The notes: generated by a model not told the origin, from the sequence alone. A stretch of 64,000 bases of DNA from Gimesia chilikensis (GCF_007744075.1 NZ_CP036266.1:6061748-6125747), one strand, 5' to 3'; counted from the stretch's first letter, positions 48,415 to 58,409 are shown. Program-made: numbers and translations.

Positions 48415-49736
48415 ACAAACTCTCTTCCAAACATCGAAAACTGGCTTATGTCATCGCGATTATCATTCTGCTGATACCGGTGATCTGGCTGGGTATGCCT
48501 TCCACCGGTGAAGAAGGATCCGGAGGCGAACTGGCCCAGTTACGGGTGCAGTATGAACTCGGGGAAAGTACCCTGGGTGACGTCGATCCTTCCAGCGCGT
48601 CCATGAACTTCGTTCTGCTCGGTCTGCGGGGCATCGCCACCAACCTGCTCTGGATGGATGCTAAAGACTACCAGGAACGGAAAGAATGGGCCAAGCTGCG
48701 TTCCACCGTCGATTCGATCATTCTGCTCCAGCCGCACTACATGAAGGTCTGGGACTTCCAAGGGTGGAACCTGGCCTACAACGTTTCTGCAGAGTGGGAC
48801 GCCGTCGAGGATCGTTACTTCTGGGTTAAGGAAGGAATCAAGTTCCTCAATGAAGGGGTTGCCCGCAACGAACGCTTCCCCGAACTCGACTGGAAAATCG
48901 GTAACCTGCACGGCCAGAAAGTGGGTCGTTCCGATGAATGGAAACAGTTCCGTCGCTTCTACAAGGTCGACCCGAATACCGAACGGTATGATGGCGGCCC
49001 CGATCCGGAAATCAATCCCGAGCGTCTGGATAACTACCAGGTTGCCAAGGAGAAATACCTGATTGCCAACGAGAAAGAACTCAAGCACAAACAGCACCTG
49101 CAGATGCGGATGCTCTTCCGGGCTGCTCCCTGGCACGCCCAGTTCGACTATGCCAACGCCATGCAGCGTGAAGGTAAGTTCGGTAAAGAACGGACCGATG
49201 CCTGGGCACAGGGCTTCAAAGAGTGGACTACCATCTTCGGTCGTGAAGAGTTCATGACTCCCAAGGGAGCCGTGGTACTCGAATGGACCGACGACGATAT
49301 CAAGAACCTGGCCAAACGGGACAACGTCAGTGAGTCAGACAAGAAGCACTGGACCGACCGTTACCAGAGTACTGCCAACTACCGTTTCTGGCGAACACGA
49401 GCCTTGTCAGAATCTGAGCAGCAGACCATTGATGCTCACAAAGCGATCTACGACGGTGAAGTAGCATTCACCGAAGGTAAGTTCGACAAGGCACAGGCTG
49501 AACTCGAAAAAGGGATGTCCCTCTATGCTTCCGTCCTGAATAAGTACCCGAGTCTGATGGCCGAAGACCTGGCGATTGAAGAAGGTCTGAAAGCAGTCCT
49601 GCTCTGGCGTGACATTCATGACCTGAAAGGGATCCCTGCCCCAGAGAGCTTCCCGCTGAAGCCACTCTGGATCAAAGAACAGGGACGTGTCCCCGGTCTG
49701 CAGGAAGACCTGCGACGCGACCTGGGTATCCAGTAA
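48411..49736 (+). CDS. Membrane-anchored protein coupled to ABC transporter
   Basis: 441 aa with one N-terminal membrane anchor (YVIAIIILLIPVIWLGMP). The remainder is mostly helical, with Trp- and Tyr-rich segments that look TPR-like (LLQPHYMKVWDFQGWNLAYNVS, and FDKAQAELEKGMSLYASVLNKYP near the C-terminus). No catalytic motif. Translational coupling to the permease (4-bp overlap) implies a stoichiometric partner. I do not recognise the family beyond this. Confidence 0.8.
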   Translation: MNKLSSKHRKLAYVIAIIILLIPVIWLGMPSTGEEGSGGELAQLRVQYELGESTLGDVDPSSASMNFVLLGLRGIATNLLWMDAKDYQERKEWAKLRSTVDSIILLQPHYMKVWDFQGWNLAYNVSAEWDAVEDRYFWVKEGIKFLNEGVARNERFPELDWKIGNLHGQKVGRSDEWKQFRRFYKVDPNTERYDGGPDPEINPERLDNYQVAKEKYLIANEKELKHKQHLQMRMLFRAAPWHAQFDYANAMQREGKFGKERTDAWAQGFKEWTTIFGREEFMTPKGAVVLEWTDDDIKNLAKRDNVSESDKKHWTDRYQSTANYRFWRTRALSESEQQTIDAHKAIYDGEVAFTEGKFDKAQAELEKGMSLYASVLNKYPSLMAEDLAIEEGLKAVLLWRDIHDLKGIPAPESFPLKPLWIKEQGRVPGLQEDLRRDLGIQ

Positions 49737-49762
49737 GTCATCTGGAACTCAGCTGAAAACAG

Positions 49763-49798
49763 AAAGAGCCATCCGCGTTCACGGATGGCTCTTTTTTT
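49763..49798 (+). terminator. Strong terminator after ABC operon
   Basis: 13-bp perfect stem (49763-49775 with 49782-49794), 6-nt loop, then a T run. It is 27 bp after the stop codon and ends the three-gene operon. Confidence 0.95.
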
Positions 49799-49836
49799 AT
49801 GCCGTTTTCATTCCTGCATTGTCAGCAGAGGGAACT

Positions 49837-51492
49837 CTAGTCTGCCTGCTGCTGAAAGCGTGTCTGGACCTCTTCCGCACTTAAAGCACGCTTAAAGAGC
49901 TGCACGTCTTTCATTTTTCCATGGTAATAATCATGGGCTCCGAAGCCGATCTTCAAAGGCTCTGAGTTGGACAAATCATATTCCGCGGGATCGAAGCTGG
50001 TCGACGACGCGACCAGGGCACCGTCCACATACAGCTTGAGTTGTGACTTCTCTTTGACGGCTACGATCTGACGCCAGCCTGGCTTCAAAGCGGTATCGTA
50101 GGTGGCACTCTTACCTGCTTCGATGGACTTCACCCGCCCGGCTGGTAGCGTACCAGCAAAGAGGCGTCCCTGATAGACGGCCATCGACCAGACACGGCGA
50201 TAGCGGACATCAGGCGTCAGATCGATTTGCCCGAGGTTCTTCCAGTCGACACCGCCGTCATAACGATAGACCTCGGCCAGGGGAAGCGATCCGGAGTACA
50301 TGGCACCGTTGTAAACAACCAGCGGCATGCTCTCCTTTTCCTCGCCCAGTCGTCCCGCCAGTTCCCAGCGTTTCTCGCCTGCATAACGATAGACTTCCGC
50401 ATGCGGCCATTCGCTGACATACAGGTTCCCCTCGTAGACAGCAAAGCCGTAAGTCTGCGTGGCTTCTCCCACCTGTCCGGCATGCGTCCATTTCTTGCCG
50501 TCATAACGGTAGACGGCACCTTCATCATAGCCGGTCGCAAACAGGTCGCCGTTATAGATGGCCATCGATTCCACCCGCTTTCCGTCAGGCACATCACAGG
50601 CGGTCCAGGTAGTTCCCCCATCGTAGCGGTAGAAGGCAGCGGGGGCGTACATGGAGGAGGCATACAGCTTCCCTTTGTAAACCACCATCCCATTAATCGC
50701 TTCGACGCCGGACAGATTTCCACAGTGCTTCCACGTTCCGTCCCCGAGATACCGGTAGACGTTGCCCCCCATGTTCGGGTTTTCGGACTCTGCCAGCGAG
50801 GAACCTTTCAGCCGGTACTTTCCCGTTCCTGCATACAGGTGCCCCTGATAGACCGCCAGCGACGAGACGGAGTTACACTTGTCTGGCGTTCCACAGTCGA
50901 TCCATTTTTTACCGTCCTCGTACTGATAAACGTGTCCGGCGGCTTTTGCACCGGGCACACAGGTTCCTGCATAGAGTTTGCCATCGTGCACGGCCATGCT
51001 GTAAATCAGAATGGCATTGCCCAGTTGCCCGTGATCGGTCCATTGAGAATCCACTTTGCCGTTATCGATGCCGAACTGCAGATGATGCCAGTTCGACTGG
51101 CTGCTGGTCACGCCGGCATTATTTTTGATGCTCAGCTGGAAACCCCGCCGTGATTTACGATCGTATTTACTGCACAGGGTACCGATGACGTCTCCCAGGT
51201 CGGCACTTGTATTCACGGTCAGTGCCAGCGAAAAGTTGCCCGTTCCTAAGGAGAGCGATTTTGAATCGGGAACTTCCAGATACGCGGTACCACCATCAAA
51301 GACGGCCGGCTGACCCGCTTTCAATTTCACGCCATGATTGACACCGTGATTCTGGAACGAACTCTGATCCCGGGCATCTCCCTTGAGCCGCCAGTTTCCA
51401 ATCAACGCGTCTTCCGCATGCACATCGAGCGGCACATCACAGCTCAACACACTGAGTAACAGTAACGACCAATACCACTTCGCTCGCATCAT
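49837..51492 (-). CDS. Secreted LamG protein interrupted by seven-repeat propeller-like domain
   Basis: 551 aa with signal peptide (WYWSLLLLSVLSCDVPLDVHA). Residues ~28-145 read as the first half of a LamG/concanavalin domain (LIGNWRLKGDARDQSSFQNHG, YLEVPDSKSLSLGTGNFSLAL). Residues ~160-455 hold seven repeats of the form aVYxGxLYag...VYRYdGgxxW, a propeller-like signature. Residues ~465-545 complete the LamG (WRQIVAVKEKSQLKLYVDG, KDVQLFKRALSAEEV). Likely a surface carbohydrate-binding or recognition protein. No catalytic residues seen. Confidence 0.8.
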   Translation of the reverse strand: MMRAKWYWSLLLLSVLSCDVPLDVHAEDALIGNWRLKGDARDQSSFQNHGVNHGVKLKAGQPAVFDGGTAYLEVPDSKSLSLGTGNFSLALTVNTSADLGDVIGTLCSKYDRKSRRGFQLSIKNNAGVTSSQSNWHHLQFGIDNGKVDSQWTDHGQLGNAILIYSMAVHDGKLYAGTCVPGAKAAGHVYQYEDGKKWIDCGTPDKCNSVSSLAVYQGHLYAGTGKYRLKGSSLAESENPNMGGNVYRYLGDGTWKHCGNLSGVEAINGMVVYKGKLYASSMYAPAAFYRYDGGTTWTACDVPDGKRVESMAIYNGDLFATGYDEGAVYRYDGKKWTHAGQVGEATQTYGFAVYEGNLYVSEWPHAEVYRYAGEKRWELAGRLGEEKESMPLVVYNGAMYSGSLPLAEVYRYDGGVDWKNLGQIDLTPDVRYRRVWSMAVYQGRLFAGTLPAGRVKSIEAGKSATYDTALKPGWRQIVAVKEKSQLKLYVDGALVASSTSFDPAEYDLSNSEPLKIGFGAHDYYHGKMKDVQLFKRALSAEEVQTRFQQQAD

Positions 51493-51587
51493 CAGTCACT
51501 TCCCTTCTTGATTAGTCTGAATATCCAGGGTGCGCCTCGTTATTTAATATTATTAACAAAATAGCAGAACAAAATTTTTTCTAAAGA

Positions 51588-53555
51588 TCAATCGACATAA
51601 ATAAATTCATTTGAATTCAATACCGCCAGACAGAGGTCCGTGAGCGCCGCCCCTGCGTAAGGATCCCTTGTGGCCTGCTTACCGAGAGGGAGTACTAGTT
51701 GATCAGTCGTGCGTTGCTCCCGGCGCAATTCTTCGCGCTGTGCTTTCAGAAACTGAACGAGTTCGACCAGTTCTACTTTCCCCGGCTGACGTCCCAGCGC
51801 GCGTCGGATCAACAGGGTGACCTGCTGTCGGGGACTGGAACCGGCCTCGTCCTGAATCAGTCCCGCCAGCTCTCGTGCTGACTTGAGCGAACTTTCCGAG
51901 TTCAACATCAACAGTGCCTGTGGAGCCGTGGTTGAGTTGCCTCGCTGGGGACAGCTGTTATTCGCATCGGGCCGATCAAAGGCTTCGAACAGGGGATAGC
52001 GGAGGTTACGTCGCGCAAAGACATAGATACTGCGGCGGTAGTGATCCTCTTCGCGGGGACTGGTTTTCCACTGATCCTTGAGCAGGGTAGCCCTCAGTTC
52101 CTGAGGCAAGGGCGGCATGACACCCCGACCGCCGGTTCGCTCGGAGAGCTTACCGCTGATCAATAACAGCGCATCGCGGATCACCTCCGCATCCAGACGC
52201 TGACGCGGAAACCGCGAGAGCAGTGCAGCATCCGGATCATGTTCCAGGCTTTGTTTCCATTCGCTGCGCTGTTCTGCAGAAACTGATTCCACGTTCTGGG
52301 TCTGTAAGCTGCTGGCCTGTTGATAGACCCGCGAGGTTAAAATCAGACGATGCAGCGACTTCAGCTTCCAGCCGGTCTCAGTAAATTCGGCAGCCAGCCA
52401 GTCCAGCAGTTCCGGGTGCGAGGGAGATTCTCCCATCAGACCAAAATCACTGGGGGAGGCACACAGGCCCCGCCCGAAGTGATGCTGCCAGACCCGATTT
52501 ACAATTACCCGCGACGTGAGGGGATGCGATTTCTGTGTCAACCAGCGCGCCAGAGCGAGCCGCTGTTGAGGCGTTTTCTGCGATTTAATCTGCTGCGCAT
52601 GTGAATTCGCAATCCGCAAGAAGGCGGGTTTGACTTGAGGGCCGGGACGACGCCAGTCGCCGCGGAGCATCACGTGACTTGGTTTCCGTTTTTTATCCGT
52701 TGCAGCGAGTGTCGTTACCGAACGATTCTTCACCGGTTGCACCGCCGGTTCAAAGAAGGCTCGCAGACGATAAAAGTCGAACGTGCTGATCGGATCATAT
52801 TTATGATCGTGACACTGGGCACATCCCAGCTGCAGGGCCATGAACACGGAACCGACCGTGGATGTCATTTCGTTGAGCAGCGTGTGGCGTCGCTCTTCCT
52901 GTGAATTGATGTCGGGCATATCGGGTCCGGAAAGACAGAAGGCCGTCGCCGTCCGGGCATCGGGATTGTCAGGGGCAATCACATCCCCGGCCAGTTGCCA
53001 GCGGACAAACTGATCGTAAGGCATGTCGGCATTCAGTGCCTTGATCACCCAGTCCCGGTACTTCCAGGCATCGGGGCGGATCTTATCGTGTTCGTAGCCG
53101 TCCGTTTCTGCAAACCGGGCCAGATCGAGCCAGTGCTGAGCCCAGCGTTCGCCATAGCGGGGCGAAGCCAGCAGGCGATCCACGAGTCGCGCATATGCAT
53201 CATCAGACTGGTCTGCTAAAAACTGATCGACTTCCGCCGGCGTGGGAGGCAGGCCGATGACATCGAAGTAAACGCGACGGATCAGCGTTACCCGTTCTGC
53301 ATCCGGAGCTGGTTGCAATCCCTCGGCTTCCAGCTTCGCGAGGATGCATCGATCAATGGGCGTCCGCGTCCAGTTGCTGCGTTTGACTTCAGGCAGCCCC
53401 GGTTTTTGAATTGGTTGAAACGACCAGTGATCGCGGTCTGACTCGGTCAGGGGAGTCTCGGTCAGTGCCTTTGGTTCTTCGGCTGATACACTGACGGGCA
53501 GTGACAGGCAGAGCAGACAACACCAGCAGCTGACATACTTACGGAATCCTTTCAT
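51588..53555 (-). CDS. DUF1549/DUF1553 protein
   Basis: 655-aa exported protein (signal CCLLCLSLPVSVSAEE). Residues ~50-250 are DUF1549 (WTRTPIDRCILAKLEAEGL, YGERWAQHWLDLARFAETDGYEHD). Residues ~330-600 are DUF1553 (ALARWLTQKSHPLTSRVIVNRVWQHHFGRGL). Many family members add an N-terminal cytochrome c domain; this one lacks it. The start overlaps the DUF1501 stop by 4 bp (ATGA), so it is translationally coupled. The pair is characteristic of planctomycetes; function not established. Confidence 0.9.
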   Translation of the reverse strand: MKGFRKYVSCWCCLLCLSLPVSVSAEEPKALTETPLTESDRDHWSFQPIQKPGLPEVKRSNWTRTPIDRCILAKLEAEGLQPAPDAERVTLIRRVYFDVIGLPPTPAEVDQFLADQSDDAYARLVDRLLASPRYGERWAQHWLDLARFAETDGYEHDKIRPDAWKYRDWVIKALNADMPYDQFVRWQLAGDVIAPDNPDARTATAFCLSGPDMPDINSQEERRHTLLNEMTSTVGSVFMALQLGCAQCHDHKYDPISTFDFYRLRAFFEPAVQPVKNRSVTTLAATDKKRKPSHVMLRGDWRRPGPQVKPAFLRIANSHAQQIKSQKTPQQRLALARWLTQKSHPLTSRVIVNRVWQHHFGRGLCASPSDFGLMGESPSHPELLDWLAAEFTETGWKLKSLHRLILTSRVYQQASSLQTQNVESVSAEQRSEWKQSLEHDPDAALLSRFPRQRLDAEVIRDALLLISGKLSERTGGRGVMPPLPQELRATLLKDQWKTSPREEDHYRRSIYVFARRNLRYPLFEAFDRPDANNSCPQRGNSTTAPQALLMLNSESSLKSARELAGLIQDEAGSSPRQQVTLLIRRALGRQPGKVELVELVQFLKAQREELRREQRTTDQLVLPLGKQATRDPYAGAALTDLCLAVLNSNEFIYVD

Positions 53556-55009
53556 GTGAGCAGTCCTTTCACAATCTCAACTTCCGCGGGACCGGTCAGA
53601 CGCTCATCCAGGCCGTTATGAAAATAGGTCAGCGTTTCATGATCGAGTCCCAGCAGATGCAGGAGGGTCGCGTGAAACTGATTGACGTGCACGGTCTGTT
53701 CCGCAGCACGTAAGCCGATGGGATCGGTGGCCCCGTAAGCGCGGCCCCCCGTGATACCGGCACCGGCCAGCCAGCCACAATAGCCCCAGGGATTGTGATC
53801 GCGGCCTTTGCCCTGCTCGCTCATCGGCATGCGACCGAATTCGCCACACCAGACCACCAGCGTGTCTTCCAGGAGTCCCCGCTGCTTCAGATCCTTGAGC
53901 AGCGCTGCGATCGGCTGATCGGTCTTGCGGCAATAAGCGGTATGATTCTTCGTTACATCGCTGTGTGCATCCCAGCCCACGGTATCGCCGGAGTAAAGCT
54001 GAATGAAACGCACGCCACGCTCCACCATGCGTCGCGCCAGCAGACAGCGTTCGCCGAAATCACGCGTGTCTGGATCATCGAGTCCGTACATTTTGTGAGT
54101 TGCTGAGGTCTCCTGTGTCAGATCGACAATTTCCGGAGCCGCGGTCTGCATGCGAAAAGCCAGCTCATAGGCGGCGATCCGGGCCGAGAGTTCGTCGTCC
54201 CGATCACGGGCTTCCAGGTGGCGTCGATTCATGGATTGGACCAGATCCAGGGTCGCCCTTTGCTGGCGGGCAGAGATCCCGGCCGGAGGTTTGAGATTCA
54301 GAATCGGCGTCTGCCCGGGGCGCATGGTTGTTCCCTGGAACGTGGCCGGCAGGTAACCGCTGCCCCAGGCGGGCGGTCCCCCTTTTACGCCGCCCCCCGG
54401 ATCCGGCAGGACCACGAAGGCGGGCATGTCTGCATTCTCGGAACCCAAACCGTAGGCGATCCAGCTGCCCACACTCGGATGCCCCATCAGGATGCTGCCC
54501 GTATTCATCTGGTAGACCGACTGCGGATGATTCACGCTGTCACCATGCAGCGAGCGGATGACACACAGGTCGTCTACAAGTGCGCCGGTGTGAGGCAGAA
54601 AGTCACTGACTTCCAGTCCCGACTCACCGCGTTTGCGAAAGGGTTTGATGGGTGCCAGCAGGGGATTCTGTGCCACCTTGCGGCGGGTCATGACTTTGCC
54701 GAAACTTTCGGGCAGTGGTTTGCCCGCGTATTTGATCAGATCCGGTTTGGGATCCCACAGATCGACGTGGCTGGGACCGCCGTGCATGAAGAGCCAGATG
54801 ATTCGTTTGGCGCGCGGAGTGAAATCCGGTTTGCCGGGGGAGAGCGCTGAGTTCGCTGCAGCGTGCGCCGGCTGTTCCTGTTGCAGCAATGCGTTCAGAG
54901 CCAGCATGCCCATTCCACCGCCGGCGTTCTGCAGCAGCTCGCGACGGTTCATCAGACCGGAGCAGGCAGGGCCGTGTGAAACTTGTCTCTCATGTTGATT
55001 CTGACGCAT
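53552..55009 (-). CDS. DUF1501 protein
   Basis: 485-aa protein with a TAT-like N-terminus (MNRRELLQNAGGGMGMLALN). The DUF1501 domain has an alkaline-phosphatase-like layout: IIWLFMHGGPSHVDLWDPKP, SVGSWIAYGLGSEN, YSGDTVGWDAHSD, VVWCGEFGRMP and GRDHNPWGY. Putative metal ligands (Asp/His) in these motifs are intact. AGGGAG precedes ATG 55009. First gene of the two-gene operon with the DUF1549/DUF1553 protein, which it always seems to accompany in planctomycetes. Confidence 0.9.
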   Translation of the reverse strand: MRQNQHERQVSHGPACSGLMNRRELLQNAGGGMGMLALNALLQQEQPAHAAANSALSPGKPDFTPRAKRIIWLFMHGGPSHVDLWDPKPDLIKYAGKPLPESFGKVMTRRKVAQNPLLAPIKPFRKRGESGLEVSDFLPHTGALVDDLCVIRSLHGDSVNHPQSVYQMNTGSILMGHPSVGSWIAYGLGSENADMPAFVVLPDPGGGVKGGPPAWGSGYLPATFQGTTMRPGQTPILNLKPPAGISARQQRATLDLVQSMNRRHLEARDRDDELSARIAAYELAFRMQTAAPEIVDLTQETSATHKMYGLDDPDTRDFGERCLLARRMVERGVRFIQLYSGDTVGWDAHSDVTKNHTAYCRKTDQPIAALLKDLKQRGLLEDTLVVWCGEFGRMPMSEQGKGRDHNPWGYCGWLAGAGITGGRAYGATDPIGLRAAEQTVHVNQFHATLLHLLGLDHETLTYFHNGLDERLTGPAEVEIVKGLLT

Positions 55010-55579
55010 GCAGACAACTCCCTGAGGATGAGGTGCAGATGACTGCTCCTACTATATCAGGGAGTGCGGGAGGCCTCGACTGAATTCAGAACGGAATTCG
55101 CATTTGTCGAAAAATGAATGTTCGCAGTCCTGCGACTTTTATTTGAGAGACCAGCGTGAAATTCGGCTTCTGGGACGCTGCTAATCGAACACCGGACCGC
55201 GGGTTCTGTTTCGTCATTTTTTTGAACAAAGCCGAACGGGATTCAAAATATCCTGACTTTTTTCTTTCGATTCTGAAACCAGTTCAGCGCTGCGGAAGTA
55301 TTCCTGACGCGGGGTTCACCTCATGATTCTTCTTGAATCATGACTGTTTCTTTTTGGCATCATGTTGTTTTGCAGCATCGTTTGAGGCCTGTCTGGCTGG
55401 TCAGCAATAAAGAGTTCCCGGATTTTCGCTTTTTTCTGAAATCAGAAACAAACCGACTCCGGAAACTAAGCTATATGAATACTGACCAGGCGCACGCGAA
55501 GGTCATCAGCAGTCCTGCAGACAGAGTGTGAATCAGAAACAATCATTCACAGTATCAGTAAAAAAAGATGGGGAGATCA
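55010..55579. other. Divergent intergenic region
   Basis: No credible gene; the small frame 55340-55531 has no coding character. A perfect 9-bp inverted repeat TCATGATTC/GAATCATGA (55321-55343) is followed by CTGTTTCTTTTT on the plus strand. It could be a leader terminator for the downstream gene. Confidence 0.45.
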
Positions 55580-57319
55580 ATGACTTCAACTTCAACGAGT
55601 TACCTGAAAGGATTCATCACCATCACCGCCGGCCTCTGTGTTCTGTTGCAGGCCGATCTGGCCAGCGCACAACAGCCCGGTCCCCTGGCAGCACAAAATA
55701 ACAGAACGCTGTCACCGCGTGCGATCGAAAGCCTGGTGACCGGCATCGCCTTCTATCCGGATGAGCTGGTCGAGACCATCCTGCAGGCAGCACAACATCC
55801 CCTGGCAATCCGCCAGGCTTCCGAAAAAACAACGGGCCGGTTCGGCGGTCGATTTGCGCAACGGGTGCAACAATTCAATCAGAGTACAGACCCGAGTGTC
55901 GCGTCGCTCAAACAGTATCCCGAGATCCTGGCACAACTGAATGACAATCTTGCGACCACGACTTTACTGGGACGCGTGTATCAGACACAGCCCGACGATG
56001 TCTGGCGGGCGATTGATAAACTGCGAGCCGAAGTCGATGCAGCACTCGAAGCAGAACCGCAGCAGTTCGTCGATGCCAGTGGTGCACCGTTGACCGGTCA
56101 GGCCGCGTATGTAGCGGCAGCCGGTTATGTCGCCGGTCGGTACTTTGTGCCTGCAACCATGTCAGAACTCTACGTGGCTTATGCACATCCACAGCAAACC
56201 ACGACGACCACCGTCTATGAAGGACCTTATGCTTCCGGATCGGCCACGCAGACCACGACCACGGGTCCTTACGGTCACGCGACCGCTTCGACCGGCAGCA
56301 GTTCCACCACTTACACGGGACCGAACGGGAACACCGTCACCGGAAACACCCAGGGGGGCAGCGTCGTTTACCAGAATGGACCGACGACCGCAGGTGCTGG
56401 TGCGGCGACCACTACGATCACTGGTCCCCAGGGAAATTCCGCCACCGCAACCGGAGCAGGTATCGCCGGCAAGACGACCGTGGGTGATACGACTTACTTT
56501 GGCGCTGCAGGAGGGGGGACCGTCAATACTTCAAACGGACTCACTGCCAGTGGCGCCGGGCAGGTCAATGGATCGATCACGCAGACACAGACCGGTGCGC
56601 AGTACAACACCCAGTCCAGCGGGGCGATCACTACGAATACCGGCGTCGACGCGTATGGCAGTCGCAATACAAGTGGCAGCGTTAACCAGAATGCCGATGG
56701 CTCTGTGAGCGGCGTCCGTTCTTCCTCGACTGCGATTCAGGGAAATAACGGCTACGCCAACGTGCAACACAACAGCTCCGGCACTGCCACAGGAAATGGT
56801 ACGGGCACCTACAATGGTTCTACCACAGTTGATTCGAGCAAAGGATCGGCTGCGGTCAACACTACTGCGGGCGATGGTCAGGTCAGTTCGACCGTGACCA
56901 CGCAGAACGGTTCCAAGACCGGCACTCTCGGAGATGGCCAGGTGGGCCAGGGGTCGTCTACAGCCAGCAGTCGTCAAGCGACAGGCAGTCAACAGGGCTC
57001 TTACCGGGCCAGCCGTCAGAAGAGTGCTGCAAATTCGCGTTACAGTCAATCCTCAAGTCAGCAGATTGCCTCGGGGCTGCAGAGCATGCAGAAGAACTGG
57101 GGACAGCTCAGCCAGCAGATGAACCGTTCTTCCCAGGCGGCAGCTTCACAACATAATACGCGAACTCACTCACAACAGCGACCGACGTCCAGCTATTCAC
57201 GAAGTTCGGGATACGGTTCGAACTACTCGAGCCGGAATAGTTCCTCTTATTCGAGAGGCAGTGCTTCTCCGGGAAGTGGCCGGGGTTCTTCAGGTCGATC
57301 CCGCGGTGGTCGCAGATAA
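55580..57319 (+). CDS. DUF3300-like secreted protein with Thr/Ser/Gly/Asn-rich tail
   Basis: 579-aa exported protein (signal GFITITAGLCVLLQADLASA). Residues ~45-165 resemble DUF3300 (LVTGIAFYPDELVETILQAAQHPL, FNQSTDPSVASLKQYPEILAQLNDNL). From ~205 onward it is low-complexity, rich in T, S, G, N and Q, with a periodic GPxGNxxT pattern, and ends in a Ser/Arg/Gly-rich tail. It looks like a surface or matrix protein. ATG 55580 follows GGGGAG closely; ATG 55568 is possible. Terminator at 57349. Confidence 0.78.
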   Translation: MTSTSTSYLKGFITITAGLCVLLQADLASAQQPGPLAAQNNRTLSPRAIESLVTGIAFYPDELVETILQAAQHPLAIRQASEKTTGRFGGRFAQRVQQFNQSTDPSVASLKQYPEILAQLNDNLATTTLLGRVYQTQPDDVWRAIDKLRAEVDAALEAEPQQFVDASGAPLTGQAAYVAAAGYVAGRYFVPATMSELYVAYAHPQQTTTTTVYEGPYASGSATQTTTTGPYGHATASTGSSSTTYTGPNGNTVTGNTQGGSVVYQNGPTTAGAGAATTTITGPQGNSATATGAGIAGKTTVGDTTYFGAAGGGTVNTSNGLTASGAGQVNGSITQTQTGAQYNTQSSGAITTNTGVDAYGSRNTSGSVNQNADGSVSGVRSSSTAIQGNNGYANVQHNSSGTATGNGTGTYNGSTTVDSSKGSAAVNTTAGDGQVSSTVTTQNGSKTGTLGDGQVGQGSSTASSRQATGSQQGSYRASRQKSAANSRYSQSSSQQIASGLQSMQKNWGQLSQQMNRSSQAAASQHNTRTHSQQRPTSSYSRSSGYGSNYSSRNSSSYSRGSASPGSGRGSSGRSRGGRR

Positions 57320-57348
57320 GCATAGCTGATGTCAGCATCAGCGGATCT

Positions 57349-57387
57349 ACGGGCCTTTGTTCCTAAGCGAACCGAGGCCCGTTTTTT
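57349..57387 (+). terminator. Terminator after DUF3300-like gene
   Basis: Stem ACGGGCCT (57349-57356) with AGGCCCGT (57375-57382), inner GTTC/GAAC pair, then a T run. A second small hairpin (57325-57342) precedes it. Confidence 0.85.
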
Positions 57388-57541
57388 GACCATAAAAAAG
57401 AAACAGCATAAAATCTGCGGTCTACCCAGAAAAAAACGTTAGAATCAGCCTTGCAGTTCTGTTTAAACTACAGGAGGAATAATTCCTACGGTCAGATTCT
57501 GGCGCGCTAATCTGACTGTCACCTCAGACCGGCAGGCGACC

Positions 57542-58294
57542 ATGGCGAAGCAGAAACGATTTCTGATCGGTGTCAGTGAGATCATCACTATCCTGGTGAT
57601 TCTCGCCATCCTGACCATGCTGATCATTCCGGAGACAAAACAGTTTGTTAACGGGGGACACAGAGAACGTTTTCGCAATCAACTGAAACTGGTAGGACTG
57701 GCCTGTCATGAATACCAGGCTGAGTATGGATGCCTGCCCCCTGTGGTCATTTCGGACGAGAGAGGCAGGTCGATTCACAGCTGGCGGGCGATGCTACTGC
57801 CCTGGCTGGAATCGCAAGGCAGGACGCAGCCACCGGCTTATGTGTATACTTTCAACGAACCCTGGTTCAGCCCTGCCAACCGACAGGCGGCATTGGATAA
57901 CGCCAATCTCTTTACCATGCTGGTCTCCACTGATGACAGAGAGGTTATTCAGAAATCAAAATTAGCGGCCGTGATCGGCGCGCAGACTTACTGGAGCCCC
58001 TCTGGCGAATGCCGTCGTCTGCCGCTGGAGGCGAATCAGGATGAACGTCACATTCTGCTGCTGGAAATCCCCAATCTGTACGGTGCATGGAGCCAGCCCA
58101 ATGACGTCACCCTGGACGAAGTGCTGACGCTCAGTAAGAATCAGCAGTTTGAACCGGATGGTGCGCACGTTTTATTTGATGACGGCAGTGTCACCTGGTT
58201 CGCTCCTGAAGCACTGACCGAGGCGACTTTACGCCGCCTGCTCTGTCCGTTTGATGCAGTCAAAGCCGAGCCCGCAGTCGAAAATTCACCTTAA
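57542..58294 (+). CDS. Divergent DUF1559/prepilin-like protein
   Basis: 250 aa. Residues ~12-32 form one hydrophobic helix (VSEIITILVILAILTMLIIP) in the place of a prepilin helix, but the GFTLIE cleavage motif is missing. NQLKLVGLACHEYQAEYG and the C-terminal EPDGAHVLFDDGSVTWF correspond to the DUF1559 blocks [17 protein letters not shown] and [14 protein letters not shown]. It is probably a single-span inner-membrane protein no longer processed by prepilin peptidase. ATG 57542 has a weak ribosome site. A perfect AGGAGG lies at 57472-57477 before an in-frame ATT. Confidence 0.78.
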   Translation: MAKQKRFLIGVSEIITILVILAILTMLIIPETKQFVNGGHRERFRNQLKLVGLACHEYQAEYGCLPPVVISDERGRSIHSWRAMLLPWLESQGRTQPPAYVYTFNEPWFSPANRQAALDNANLFTMLVSTDDREVIQKSKLAAVIGAQTYWSPSGECRRLPLEANQDERHILLLEIPNLYGAWSQPNDVTLDEVLTLSKNQQFEPDGAHVLFDDGSVTWFAPEALTEATLRRLLCPFDAVKAEPAVENSP

Positions 58295-58409
58295 CATCAG
58301 CAACAATTTCTACAAAAATGAACATCTCCCGTTGACTTAGTGTCTTTTAAACACTATCGTTTCAGTAATCAGGCAGAGATCCATCTGCCGATCTACAGGA
58401 GAGAGTTCG

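Noticed and set aside
55340-55531. 63-aa frame in the 55 kb intergenic region
   Set aside because: No ribosome site, no domain, and coding character unlike neighbours.
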